This document shows, in pieces, positions 54,016 through 61,556 of a stretch of DNA of 64,000 nucleotides. The notes below the pieces were generated by a model. It was not told where the DNA came from. It searched no databases and worked only from the letters and a program-made list of their open reading frames with translations. Within the stretch, counting starts at the first letter, position 1. The number at the start of each line of letters is the position of its first letter. The stretch comes from Dyella flagellata (lineage in GTDB: Bacteria; Pseudomonadota; Gammaproteobacteria; Xanthomonadales; Rhodanobacteraceae), in the NCBI RefSeq assembly GCF_030160275.1, contig NZ_BSOA01000052.1, positions 1 through 64,000 of the forward strand, read 5' to 3'. The position numbers and the translations under genes are program-made.

Positions 54016-55038
54016 ATGTCCAGCCCCAGCCGCATGAACACCTCCGTTCTCCAGACCATCGACCCCGCTCGCGATTTTGCCGGGGTGCGCGCCCTTGCCG
54101 AAGGTGACATGCAGCGCATCGATGCCCTGGTCCGGCAGCGGCTCGCCTCCGACGTAGTCCTGATCAACCAGATCGCCGACCACATCATCGCCGGCGGCGG
54201 CAAGCGCCTGCGCCCGATGCTACACGCCCTCGCCGCCCGCGCGGCCGGCTATTCCGGCGACAAGCACATCAAGCTGGCGGCGGTGATCGAGTTCATCCAC
54301 ACCTCCACCTTGCTGCACGACGATGTAGTGGATGAGTCGGACCTGCGTCGCGGCCGCAAGACCGCCAATGCCCTGTGGGGCAATGCCGCCAGCGTGCTGG
54401 TGGGCGATTTCCTGTATTCGCGCTCGTTCCAGCTGATGGTGGAACTGGATGACATGCGCATCATGCGCATCCTCGCCGACACCACCAACACCATCGCCGA
54501 GGGCGAGGTACTGCAATTGCTCAACATCGGCAATGCCGATGTGGACGAGGCCGCCTACCTGGCCGTGATCGAGCGCAAGACCGCGGTGCTGTTCGCCGCG
54601 GCCACCCAGCTTGGGGGCCTGCTCGGCGGCCTGTCGGAAGTGCAGGTCGCTGCATTGCGCCGTTACGGCATGCAGCTAGGCTACGCCTTCCAGATCGCCG
54701 ACGACCTGCTGGACTACATCAGCGATACCCGCACCCTGGGCAAGAACATCGGCGACGACCTGGCCGAAGGCAAGCCAACCCTGCCGCTGATCTATGCCCT
54801 GCAGCGCGTGAGTGCGGAGCAGGCGAAAGAGATGCGCCACGCCATCGAGCACGGCGGCCTGGGTTCGCTGGATCACATCATCGCCGCCATCCGCGAATCG
54901 GGCGCGCTCGAACGCACTCGCGAATGCGCGTTGAGGCATGCGCGCGCGGCGCGCGAAGCGCTGGCGCCCCTGCCGCCTTCGTCTTATCGGGATGCGCTGA
55001 CGGCGCTGGCCGATTACTCGGTCCAACGCACGTTCTAG
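54016..55038 (+). CDS. ispB: Polyprenyl (octaprenyl) diphosphate synthase
   Basis: 340 aa. All-helical trans-prenyltransferase with GGGKRLRPMLHALAA, the first Asp-rich motif DDVVDESDLRRG, EGEVLQLLNIGN and the second Asp-rich motif in FQIADDLLDYISDT followed by GKNIGDDLAEGKPTLPL. It builds the long prenyl tail of ubiquinone. ATG 54034 is an alternative start. The stop codon is the first part of the inverted repeat at 55038, so the repeat element abuts the coding sequence. It shares the ubiquinone theme with the two hydroxylase genes 2-4 kb downstream. Confidence 0.95.
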   Translation: MSSPSRMNTSVLQTIDPARDFAGVRALAEGDMQRIDALVRQRLASDVVLINQIADHIIAGGGKRLRPMLHALAARAAGYSGDKHIKLAAVIEFIHTSTLLHDDVVDESDLRRGRKTANALWGNAASVLVGDFLYSRSFQLMVELDDMRIMRILADTTNTIAEGEVLQLLNIGNADVDEAAYLAVIERKTAVLFAAATQLGGLLGGLSEVQVAALRRYGMQLGYAFQIADDLLDYISDTRTLGKNIGDDLAEGKPTLPLIYALQRVSAEQAKEMRHAIEHGGLGSLDHIIAAIRESGALERTRECALRHARAAREALAPLPPSSYRDALTALADYSVQRTF

Positions 55039-55288
55039 TAGGTTGGGGTGCAAACCCTGAGGTATCCCCACGTTTTTCCTTTACCTGCATACGTGCGCCA
55101 AATGCCGTCATTCCCGCGAAAGCGGGAATCCATTTTCAGGATGCATCAGAGCAAGATGGATTCCCTCTTTCGCGGGAATGACGGCCCGTTTCTTTGGATG
55201 TCAGCGGGCTAAAACGCAGCTGCCTGATTTTTACGGGATCCAAGAGCAAAAAACGTGGGGATACCTCAGGGTGCAAACCCCAACCTAC
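55038..55288. repeat. Nested palindromic element: outer 40-bp arms, inner 30-bp arms
   Basis: Outer arms 55038-55077 and 55249-55288 are reverse complements except for a 6-base core (TGCAAA against TTTGCA, itself inverted). Inner arms 55104-55133 and 55156-55185 (GCCGTCATTCCCGCGAAAGC...) match in 29 of 30. The outer arm starts on the ispB stop codon and the right arm ends 6 bases from the next gene's stop. No gene lies inside. The inner part resembles the widely dispersed proteobacterial CGTCATTCCCGCGAAAGCGG repeat. Confidence 0.85.
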
Positions 55289-55294
55289 AACGCA

Positions 55295-56089
55295 TCAAGG
55301 CGTACCCGTGAACGCCGCCTGCAACCACTCGTGCATCAAGCGATAGCTGCGCGCCGCTGCTCTTGCGTCGTACTTGCAACCCGGCAGGTTCTCTTCCGTT
55401 TCGGTGAAGCAGTGCACGGCATTGCCGAGTACCACGAATTGCCAGTCGGCCGGGCTGGCGCGCATTTCGTCCATGAACTTGCCGGCATCGGGCATGGTGC
55501 CCTTGTCGTCGGCGCCGTTCATTACCAGCACGCGTGCCTTGATGCGCTTGGCGAGCGCGGGATCGTCGGTGGTGAGGCCGCCATGGAACGACACTACCGC
55601 GGCAATGTCGGCACCGCTACGCGCGAGATCCAGCACAGCCGTGCCACCGAAGCAGAAGCCGATCGCCGCAAGTTTGGCGGTATCAATCGGCGCATTCGCT
55701 GCCTGCGCCTTCAATTGCGCGAGTGCTTCGTTGATGCGCTTGCGCATCAACGCACGATCGGTATACAGCGGTGTGGTGGCAGCTTTCGCCTGATCGGCGC
55801 GGCCCGGTTCAGGCCGCAGGTTTTCGCCGTACATATCGGTGAGCAGGATCACGTAATCCTTGCCTGCGATCATCTGCGCCTTCTTGATGGCGATGTCGTT
55901 CACGCCATACCAGTTCGGCACCATCACCAGGCCGGGACGCTTGGCATGGCTGGCATCGTCGTAGACCAGCACGCTCTTGAAGTGCGTACCATCCAGCGTC
56001 CACTCGACAGGACGTTGCACCATCCTGGCCTGTGCGGCGAAGCTCAGGCCGGCGAACAAGGCGAAGCAGACTGCTCGAACGAAGCGCAT
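55295..56089 (-). CDS. Dienelactone-hydrolase-family protein, exported
   Basis: 264 aa. Signal peptide RFVRAVCFALFAGLSFAAQA. The alpha/beta-hydrolase core shows LVMVPNWYGVNDIAIKKAQM, VILLTDMYGENLRP, the Cys nucleophile elbow IGFCFGGTAVLDLARSG, an Asp in MNGADDKGTMPD and the His in VLGNAVHCFTE. In this family a Cys replaces the usual Ser. The substrate is unknown. GAGGA at 8 bases supports ATG 56089; the open frame upstream to 56278 overlaps the ubiquinone hydroxylase gene and is not used. Confidence 0.88.
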   Translation of the reverse strand: MRFVRAVCFALFAGLSFAAQARMVQRPVEWTLDGTHFKSVLVYDDASHAKRPGLVMVPNWYGVNDIAIKKAQMIAGKDYVILLTDMYGENLRPEPGRADQAKAATTPLYTDRALMRKRINEALAQLKAQAANAPIDTAKLAAIGFCFGGTAVLDLARSGADIAAVVSFHGGLTTDDPALAKRIKARVLVMNGADDKGTMPDAGKFMDEMRASPADWQFVVLGNAVHCFTETEENLPGCKYDARAAARSYRLMHEWLQAAFTGTP

Positions 56090-56172
56090 ACGGGTTTCCT
56101 CAGTAGGGAGCGGAAAGCCAAAACACTGCCATCCTGCACGAAGCCTGCTGCTCGCCTCCAAGCGAGCCGACA

Positions 56173-57375
56173 CTAAAGCCCTGCCGCATGTGTCGCCAAG
56201 CGCTGCTTGAGTGGCCGCAGACGGTCGACCAGGCGAATGCCTAACCCGCGTGCCATCACCCATGGCGCGCTTTGCCACGCATAAATGCGCGCGAGTGCAT
56301 CGAAACTACGCGCATCGAGCGTATCCGCGCTACGGCGGCGGCGCGCATAACGGTTAAGCACCGACGTGGAAGAAAAATCACGTCCTTCGTCACGCGCGGC
56401 GGCCAGTACATCACGCAGCTCGGCAACATCGCGCAAGCCCAGATTCACCCCCTGCCCGGCCAGCGGGTGTACGACATGGGCCGCATCGCCGAGCAGCACG
56501 AAGCGCTCAGCCTGATAGGTGCTGGCGAGCTGTAGCTTGAGCGGAAAGGCGGCGCGCCGGGTGGTGGCAGTGACACGTCCAAGGCGGAAATCGCTGGCGA
56601 CGCCAAGCTCTTTGACAAAGGCCTCGTCATCCAGCGATAGCACGCGTCGCGCTTCGCTTTCAGGCAGCGACCAGACGATGGAACTGCGCCCGTCGGCGAG
56701 TGGCAGCAAGGCGAGCGGCCCGGCCGGAAGAAAACGCTGCCAGCAAGCATGTGCATGCGGGCGCTCGGTGGTGACGTGCGCCACCACTGCGCGCTGCGAA
56801 TAATCCCTGCCGCTGGTCGCGATGCCGGCGCGTTCGCGCAAGGGCGAATTGCCGCCATCGGCGGCAACCAACAAGCGCACCGATACGCTTTCGCCGTCAG
56901 CCAGCTCCAGCACCACGCGATCGGCACGCGTTTCGAAATCCTTGACCGTAACCGGGCACAAGCGCTGCACCCCGGCCGCATCCAGCGCCTGCCACAGCTT
57001 CCACTGCACCAGGTTGTTTTCGACGATATAGCCCAGCAGATTACGTCCTTCGTCCGCGGCGTCGAAATCGATCGACGCGCCGTTCTGCGCATCCCATACA
57101 TGCATATGCGCATAAGGACAAGCGCGTGCGTCACGTATGGACGTCCAGACACCCAGTTCGTCGAGCAACTTGATCGATGAAGGTGCGAGGCCGACGACGC
57201 GCAAGTCAACGTCGTCCTGCGGGTGCCAAGGCGCTGGCTCACGCGCTTCCAGCAGCGCGGTGCTGAAGCCGGCACGACTCAAAGCGAGCGCTGCGGCAGC
57301 CCCAACCATGCCACCACCGACTACCGCCACATCCAGGGCGGGCGTGCGACGCTGTGTTGCGGGGATCGTTCTCAC
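56173..57375 (-). CDS. UbiH/UbiF/VisC-family FAD monooxygenase
   Basis: 400 aa. N-terminal FAD motif DVAVVGGGMVGAAAALALSR, middle DG motif LLVAADGGNSPLRERAGI and C-terminal FVLLGDAAHVVHPLAGQGVN then LGLRDVAEL, the signature of ubiquinone-ring hydroxylases. GTG at 57375 overlaps the TGA of the upstream ubiH (GTGA), so translation is coupled. It probably hydroxylates another ring position than its neighbour (UbiF- or UbiI-like); which one cannot be told from sequence. The open frame to 57816 runs inside ubiH and is a shadow. Confidence 0.92.
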   Translation of the reverse strand: MRTIPATQRRTPALDVAVVGGGMVGAAAALALSRAGFSTALLEAREPAPWHPQDDVDLRVVGLAPSSIKLLDELGVWTSIRDARACPYAHMHVWDAQNGASIDFDAADEGRNLLGYIVENNLVQWKLWQALDAAGVQRLCPVTVKDFETRADRVVLELADGESVSVRLLVAADGGNSPLRERAGIATSGRDYSQRAVVAHVTTERPHAHACWQRFLPAGPLALLPLADGRSSIVWSLPESEARRVLSLDDEAFVKELGVASDFRLGRVTATTRRAAFPLKLQLASTYQAERFVLLGDAAHVVHPLAGQGVNLGLRDVAELRDVLAAARDEGRDFSSTSVLNRYARRRRSADTLDARSFDALARIYAWQSAPWVMARGLGIRLVDRLRPLKQRLATHAAGL

Positions 57376-58598
57376 GGCAGGCGCTCCAACACTGCACGCG
57401 GCGGCTCGCCGCGGAAACCCATGCCACGCCGCGCCAGTGCTTGTTGCAGCGGCGGCACGCGATCGTACGCCAACAAGGCAAGCGAACGGAACGGCGCCAG
57501 CCATGGCTCCGGCATGCAGGCGAAGCGCACCAGATCGTGGCTCATGGCCATGGTGCCTTCGCGATCCGGCGCGCGGCGCGCGGCGTAGCGCTCGAGCAAG
57601 TCGGGGGACCCGGGATCCGCCGCTGCAGCGACCAGCTCGGCCAGGGTCAGCGCATCGCGCAATCCCAAATTGAAACCTTGCGCACCGATCGGATGCACCG
57701 TCTGCGCGGCATTGCCTACCAACACGGCGCGCGGAGCGATCAGCCCGCGGGCGGCAACTCGCTTGATGGCATAAGGATGACGCTTGCCGGGTCGGTTCAG
57801 GCGCCCCAGGCGCCATCCGAAACGGCGCTGCGCCAGCGCGATGAAGTCCGCGTCGTTCAAGTCGGTTACCGCGCCAGCCATCTCCGAATCAACCGTAAGC
57901 ACCAGGCCACAGCGGCGCTCCGCGAGCGGCAGCATGGCGATCGGGCCTTCGTCGGAAAAGCGCTCCCAGGCGCGATTCGCCGGATCGCGCTCCGGGGTGA
58001 CGGTGCATACGAACAAGGTCTGCTGGTAATCGTGCACATCGGCCTGGATGCCCAACTGGGCGCGCACGAAGGACTCGGTGCCGTCCGCACCGACCAGCAA
58101 GGCAGCGTCAATGTGTTGCGCGCCGTCAGGCGTCTTGATCTGCGCGCGCCAGCCATCGGCGCACTTGGCAAGGCCGGTCAGGCTGGCCGGCGCCAGGCGC
58201 ACCAGGCGCTGGCAAGCATCCAGGCGACGCAACAGAGCAGCGCCCAGTTCACGCGCCGGTAAAGTCCAACCCAACGCGTCGACGCCATGCCTGGCGGCAT
58301 CCAGCCGTGCGCTACCGAACTCCCCCGCGCGGCTGACATGGATGTGTTGGATCGGCGTAGCTTGCGCGGCGGCGAGCGGCCATACGCCGATCGCCGTCAG
58401 CCCATTCACGGTGGCGCGTGCCAACGCAAGATTGCGTTCGTCATAACTGGGCTGCGCATCCGCACGCGGCGCGGCAGCTTCGACCAGGGTGACGTGGCAC
58501 CCGGCCGCATCCAGCGCGATCGCCAGGCTGGCGCCGACCAGGCCACCGCCGACCACCAGCACGTTGCCCTCGGGGGCAAAAGGGGGAGAGATAGTCAT
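57372..58598 (-). CDS. ubiH: 2-octaprenyl-6-methoxyphenol hydroxylase (UbiH type)
   Basis: 408 aa. FAD motif VLVVGGGLVGASLAIALDAA, ALLVGADGTESFVRAQLGI and AVLVGNAAQTVHPIGAQGFN then LGLRDALTLAELV; the GNAAQTVHP form (Asn-Ala-Ala-Gln) is typical of UbiH, against GDAAH in the UbiF/VisC branch downstream. It adds a hydroxyl group to the ubiquinone precursor ring. ATG 58598 is taken; 58637 would add 13 residues and neither has a strong ribosome-binding site. The two hydroxylase genes form an operon downstream of a large hairpin array. Confidence 0.9.
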   Translation of the reverse strand: MTISPPFAPEGNVLVVGGGLVGASLAIALDAAGCHVTLVEAAAPRADAQPSYDERNLALARATVNGLTAIGVWPLAAAQATPIQHIHVSRAGEFGSARLDAARHGVDALGWTLPARELGAALLRRLDACQRLVRLAPASLTGLAKCADGWRAQIKTPDGAQHIDAALLVGADGTESFVRAQLGIQADVHDYQQTLFVCTVTPERDPANRAWERFSDEGPIAMLPLAERRCGLVLTVDSEMAGAVTDLNDADFIALAQRRFGWRLGRLNRPGKRHPYAIKRVAARGLIAPRAVLVGNAAQTVHPIGAQGFNLGLRDALTLAELVAAAADPGSPDLLERYAARRAPDREGTMAMSHDLVRFACMPEPWLAPFRSLALLAYDRVPPLQQALARRGMGFRGEPPRAVLERLP

Positions 58599-58661
58599 GC
58601 GCGGATGATACGCGGTGTACGGGTTGCTCTGGTCCATGTCCCAGCAGCGCCCATAACGATG

Positions 58662-58809
58662 GTCTGAAAAAGTCCGTCACGGACTTTTTCAGACGCGCCG
58701 CGTCCGGTACACGCCCGGACGTGGCTACGCCAGATCAGGCACTTACGTGCCTGATCTGCGGCGGGCCTTCCCTGGCCCGCGGAAACTCTGAACTAAGTTC
58801 AGAGTTTCC
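58662..58809. repeat. Array of five consecutive perfect hairpins
   Basis: Stem 1: 58662-58677 / 58679-58694, 16 bp, 1-base spacer. Stem 2: 58702-58706 / 58716-58720, 5 bp. Stem 3: 58731-58742 / 58747-58758, 12 bp, loop TTAC. Stem 4: 58761-58767 / 58774-58780, 7 bp. Stem 5: 58781-58794 / 58796-58809, 14 bp, 1-base spacer. All arms are perfect. Together they take up most of the 286-bp gap between ubiH and the divergent membrane-protein gene. No coding potential is seen. Confidence 0.9.
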
Positions 58810-58884
58810 TTAAATTCCTCCGCATTGGGCTAAACTGCGCAGTCTTCGCACCGTCTTGCACTTGGCTTTCCTACGGAGTTCTTC

Positions 58885-59484
58885 ATGGCTACGACTTCGA
58901 CCCAGCGCTTTGGCATCTTCGCCGCGCTCGCCTTGGTTATGGCAGCGACACGCGTGCATTTGTCGCTATTCCACCACGATATCTGGGACGCGTCGTGGGG
59001 CGTGTTCTTCCTGGCCGGCTTCTGGTTGCGCGGTACCGGCCGCTGGGCGTTCCCGCTGCTCATGGCCGAGGCGGTGCTGGTCGACTACGTGGTCATCACG
59101 CGGATGGGCATCAGCTTCTGGGACCACTACTGCGTATCGGCCGGTTATTGGTTCCTGGTTGCCGCCTACGGCGCGCTGTGGATCGGCGGCAGCTGGCTGG
59201 CCAAGCATCAGCGCGGCATCAAGCTTTCCACGCTGGGCATGGCCGTGGCCGCGCTGCTGGTGAGCGAGAACGCGTGCTATGTGATCTCCAACGGCAGCTT
59301 CTATTGGTTGAGCGCGCACGTGCCGGCGCCGAAGAGCTTTGCGGCCTGGTTCGAAAACCTGGGCGACTGGTACCTGCCGTTCCTTGAAACCACCGCGGTA
59401 TACGTGGGCCTGGGTGGCGTGCTGCATGTCCTTGCCGTGCAGCTCGCACGCCTGTCGCAGCACAGCGGCCAGACGCAGCACTGA
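58885..59484 (+). CDS. Conserved-looking integral membrane protein of unknown function
   Basis: 199 aa with five or six membrane helices (FGIFAALALVMAATRVHLSL, WGVFFLAGFWLRG, FPLLMAEAVLVDYVVIT, YWFLVAAYGALWIGG, LSTLGMAVAALLVSENACYV, FLETTAVYVGLGGVLHVLAV). Several His and Trp sit near helix ends (HLSLFHHDIWDASW; FWDHYC). I do not recognise a family. It ends 13 bases before the GTG of the cobalamin adenosyltransferase gene, so the two are co-transcribed; a role in corrinoid or cobalt handling is a guess from this. Confidence 0.75.
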   Translation: MATTSTQRFGIFAALALVMAATRVHLSLFHHDIWDASWGVFFLAGFWLRGTGRWAFPLLMAEAVLVDYVVITRMGISFWDHYCVSAGYWFLVAAYGALWIGGSWLAKHQRGIKLSTLGMAVAALLVSENACYVISNGSFYWLSAHVPAPKSFAAWFENLGDWYLPFLETTAVYVGLGGVLHVLAVQLARLSQHSGQTQH

Positions 59485-59497
59485 GAGCCGGACCACT

Positions 59498-60064
59498 GTG
59501 GGCAACCGGCTTTCGAAAATCTATACGCGCACCGGTGACGACGGCAGCACCGGCCTGGGTGACGGTTCGCGCGTCCGGAAGGATTCCGCGCGGGTCAACG
59601 CGTACGGCACTGTCGACGAACTCAACAGCACGATCGGCATGGTGCTGGCCTGCGATGGGCTTGACGCCGAGATGCATGAAACGCTCACCCAGGTGCAGCA
59701 CGAGCTGTTCGATCTCGGCGGCGAACTGTGCATTCCCGGCATGGCGATGATCGAGGATGCCGACATCGATCGCCTGGAGCAGGTGCTGGACCGCTACAAC
59801 GATCCGCTGCCGCCGCTGAAGGATTTCATTCTGCCGGGGGGCGGCATGGCCGCCTCCTGCTGCCATCTGGCGCGCACCGTATGCCGGCGTGCGGAACGCG
59901 AAGTGATTGCCCTGGGACGAGTGGAAAGCGTGCGGCCGCAGGCGCAACGCTATCTCAACCGCCTGTCCGACCTGCTATTCGTGTTGTGTCGCGTGTTGGC
60001 CCGCGCCAGCGGTCATGGCGAGGTGCTCTGGCAGCACGAACGGCGCCGCAAGCCCGCGAGCTGA
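59498..60064 (+). CDS. PduO-type cob(I)alamin adenosyltransferase
   Basis: 188 aa. N-terminal YTRTGDDGSTGLGDGSRV then RVNAYGTVDELNSTIG is the PduO/MMAB signature for ATP binding; the C-terminal CRRAEREVIAL and YLNRLSDLLFVLCRVLAR complete the five-helix bundle. It transfers the adenosyl group of ATP to cob(I)alamin, giving adenosylcobalamin. The start is GTG 59498; the open frame to 59339 lies inside the membrane-protein gene. The next gene starts 5 bases after its stop. Confidence 0.93.
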   Translation: MGNRLSKIYTRTGDDGSTGLGDGSRVRKDSARVNAYGTVDELNSTIGMVLACDGLDAEMHETLTQVQHELFDLGGELCIPGMAMIEDADIDRLEQVLDRYNDPLPPLKDFILPGGGMAASCCHLARTVCRRAEREVIALGRVESVRPQAQRYLNRLSDLLFVLCRVLARASGHGEVLWQHERRRKPAS

Positions 60065-60069
60065 ACAAG

Positions 60070-60990
60070 ATGCTGCGGCTTTTTACCCACGCGGTCTGCC
60101 TGCAGCACGATCCCGGCCTTGGTCATCCCGAATCGCCGGCCCGCCTGAAGGCGGTGCTGCAGGCGCTGGATCAGGATCGCTTTGCCAGCGTGGACCGCGT
60201 CGAAGCGCCGCGGGCTACCCGGGAGCAATTGCTGCGGGTCCATACTCCTGAGCACGTGGAGCGCATCCTTGCGACAACGCCGGACGCAGACACGATTCGG
60301 CTGGATGAGGACACCCTGATGTCGCAGGCTTCGGCCGAGGCCGGCTTGCGTGCGGCCGGCGCACTGGTGGCCGCGGTGGATGCCGTGATGTCGGGCAGCG
60401 CCACGCGCGCCTTCTGCGCGGTGCGCCCTCCCGGCCACCACGCCACCCCTGATACCGCCATGGGCTTCTGCCTGTTCAACAATGTCGCCGTGGGCGCTGC
60501 GCATGCGTTGGCTGCCCATGGCCTGAAGCGGGTGGCCATCGCCGATTTCGACGTGCACCACGGCAACGGCACGCAAGACATTTTTCAGCGCGAGCCGCGG
60601 GTCCTGTTCATCTCTTCGCACCAGCAGCCGCTGTATCCGGGCACAGGTAGTCCGGAAGAACAGGGGGTAGGCAATATCGTCAATGCGCCCCTGTCGTCCG
60701 GCGAGGGTTCAGACGAATTCCGTGCGCTTTGGAACGAAGCGCTGCTACCGAAACTGCATGCGTTCAAGCCGCAGCTCGTACTGGTTTCGGCCGGTTTCGA
60801 TGCACACCAGCGCGATCCGCTGGCGAATCTGCAGTTGCAGACCGAGGACTATGCCTGGATCACCGAGCGGCTGGTCGACCTGGCCCGCGCGCATGCGAGC
60901 GGCAGGCTGGTTTCCACCCTGGAGGGCGGCTACGACCTGCAGGCGCTGGCGGCCAGTGTGGGAGCCCACGTTAGTGCGCTGATGGACTAG
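60070..60990 (+). CDS. Histone-deacetylase-family zinc hydrolase
   Basis: 306 aa. Arginase/deacetylase fold: HAVCLQHDPGLGHPESPARL, RPPGHHATPDTAMGFCLFNN with the His pair, ADFDVHHGNGTQDIF with the zinc-binding Asp and His, and LVSAGFDAHQRDPLANL with the second Asp; GGYDLQALA ends the pocket. Bacterial members act on acetylpolyamines or acetylated small molecules and proteins. ATG 60070 follows the upstream stop closely, so it is in the same operon. The open frame back to 59728 is a shadow. Confidence 0.93.
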   Translation: MLRLFTHAVCLQHDPGLGHPESPARLKAVLQALDQDRFASVDRVEAPRATREQLLRVHTPEHVERILATTPDADTIRLDEDTLMSQASAEAGLRAAGALVAAVDAVMSGSATRAFCAVRPPGHHATPDTAMGFCLFNNVAVGAAHALAAHGLKRVAIADFDVHHGNGTQDIFQREPRVLFISSHQQPLYPGTGSPEEQGVGNIVNAPLSSGEGSDEFRALWNEALLPKLHAFKPQLVLVSAGFDAHQRDPLANLQLQTEDYAWITERLVDLARAHASGRLVSTLEGGYDLQALAASVGAHVSALMD

Positions 60991-61062
60991 GTCCAGGCTG
61001 GAATGGCTTTTGTCCATGCGGCGCCCGATGCCGGGTTTGTCACCCCAACCTACCGGTCTGAG

Positions 61063-61479
61063 CTAGGGTGAGCGGGTGTGCTGGTCAGGCGCGAAATCCA
61101 GCGCCACCGAGTTGATGCAGTAACGCATCCCCGTCGGCTTGGGGCCGTCCGGGAAAACATGCCCCAGGTGAGAGTCGCATTCCGCGCAGCGCACTTCCGT
61201 GCGGCGCATGCCGTGGCTCTCGTCCGATACCAGGCTTACCGCCGTGCGCTTGATCGGCTGGAAGAAGCTCGGCCAGCCGGAACCGGAATCGTATTTGGTT
61301 TCGGAGGCGAACAGCGGTGCTTGGCAGGCCACGCAGAGATAGGTTCCCGCCTCCTTGTGCTTGTACCACTTGCCACTGAAGGGTGGCTCAGTGGCCGAGC
61401 AACGGCAGACCGCGTACTGCGCCGGATCCAGGCTCCCTCGCCACTCCTCGTCGGTCTTGTAAGGCTTGTGCTCATTCAT
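61063..61479 (-). CDS. msrB: Peptide-methionine (R)-S-oxide reductase MsrB
   Basis: 138 aa. Zinc Cys pairs in CVACQAPLF and [12 protein letters not shown], core [15 protein letters not shown], and catalytic Cys in [12 protein letters not shown]. It repairs methionine-R-sulfoxide in proteins, cytoplasmic (no signal peptide). Length is normal. It is convergent with the deacetylase-family gene and divergent from lptD. Confidence 0.96.
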   Translation of the reverse strand: MNEHKPYKTDEEWRGSLDPAQYAVCRCSATEPPFSGKWYKHKEAGTYLCVACQAPLFASETKYDSGSGWPSFFQPIKRTAVSLVSDESHGMRRTEVRCAECDSHLGHVFPDGPKPTGMRYCINSVALDFAPDQHTRSP

Positions 61480-61556
61480 ATCTCATCCAAGATGCGTGCC
61501 GTCCACAGGGCCTTTCTGATAGCTTAACGCCCCTTCGTCGCCGATTGATCGCCTCC

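Noticed and set aside
55178-56176. 332-codon frame on the plus strand
   Set aside because: Runs through a repeat element and antisense to the dienelactone-hydrolase gene.
58810-58884. Possible cobalamin riboswitch before the adenosyltransferase operon
   Set aside because: Only about 75 bases remain after the hairpin array and no B12-box-like sequence was seen.
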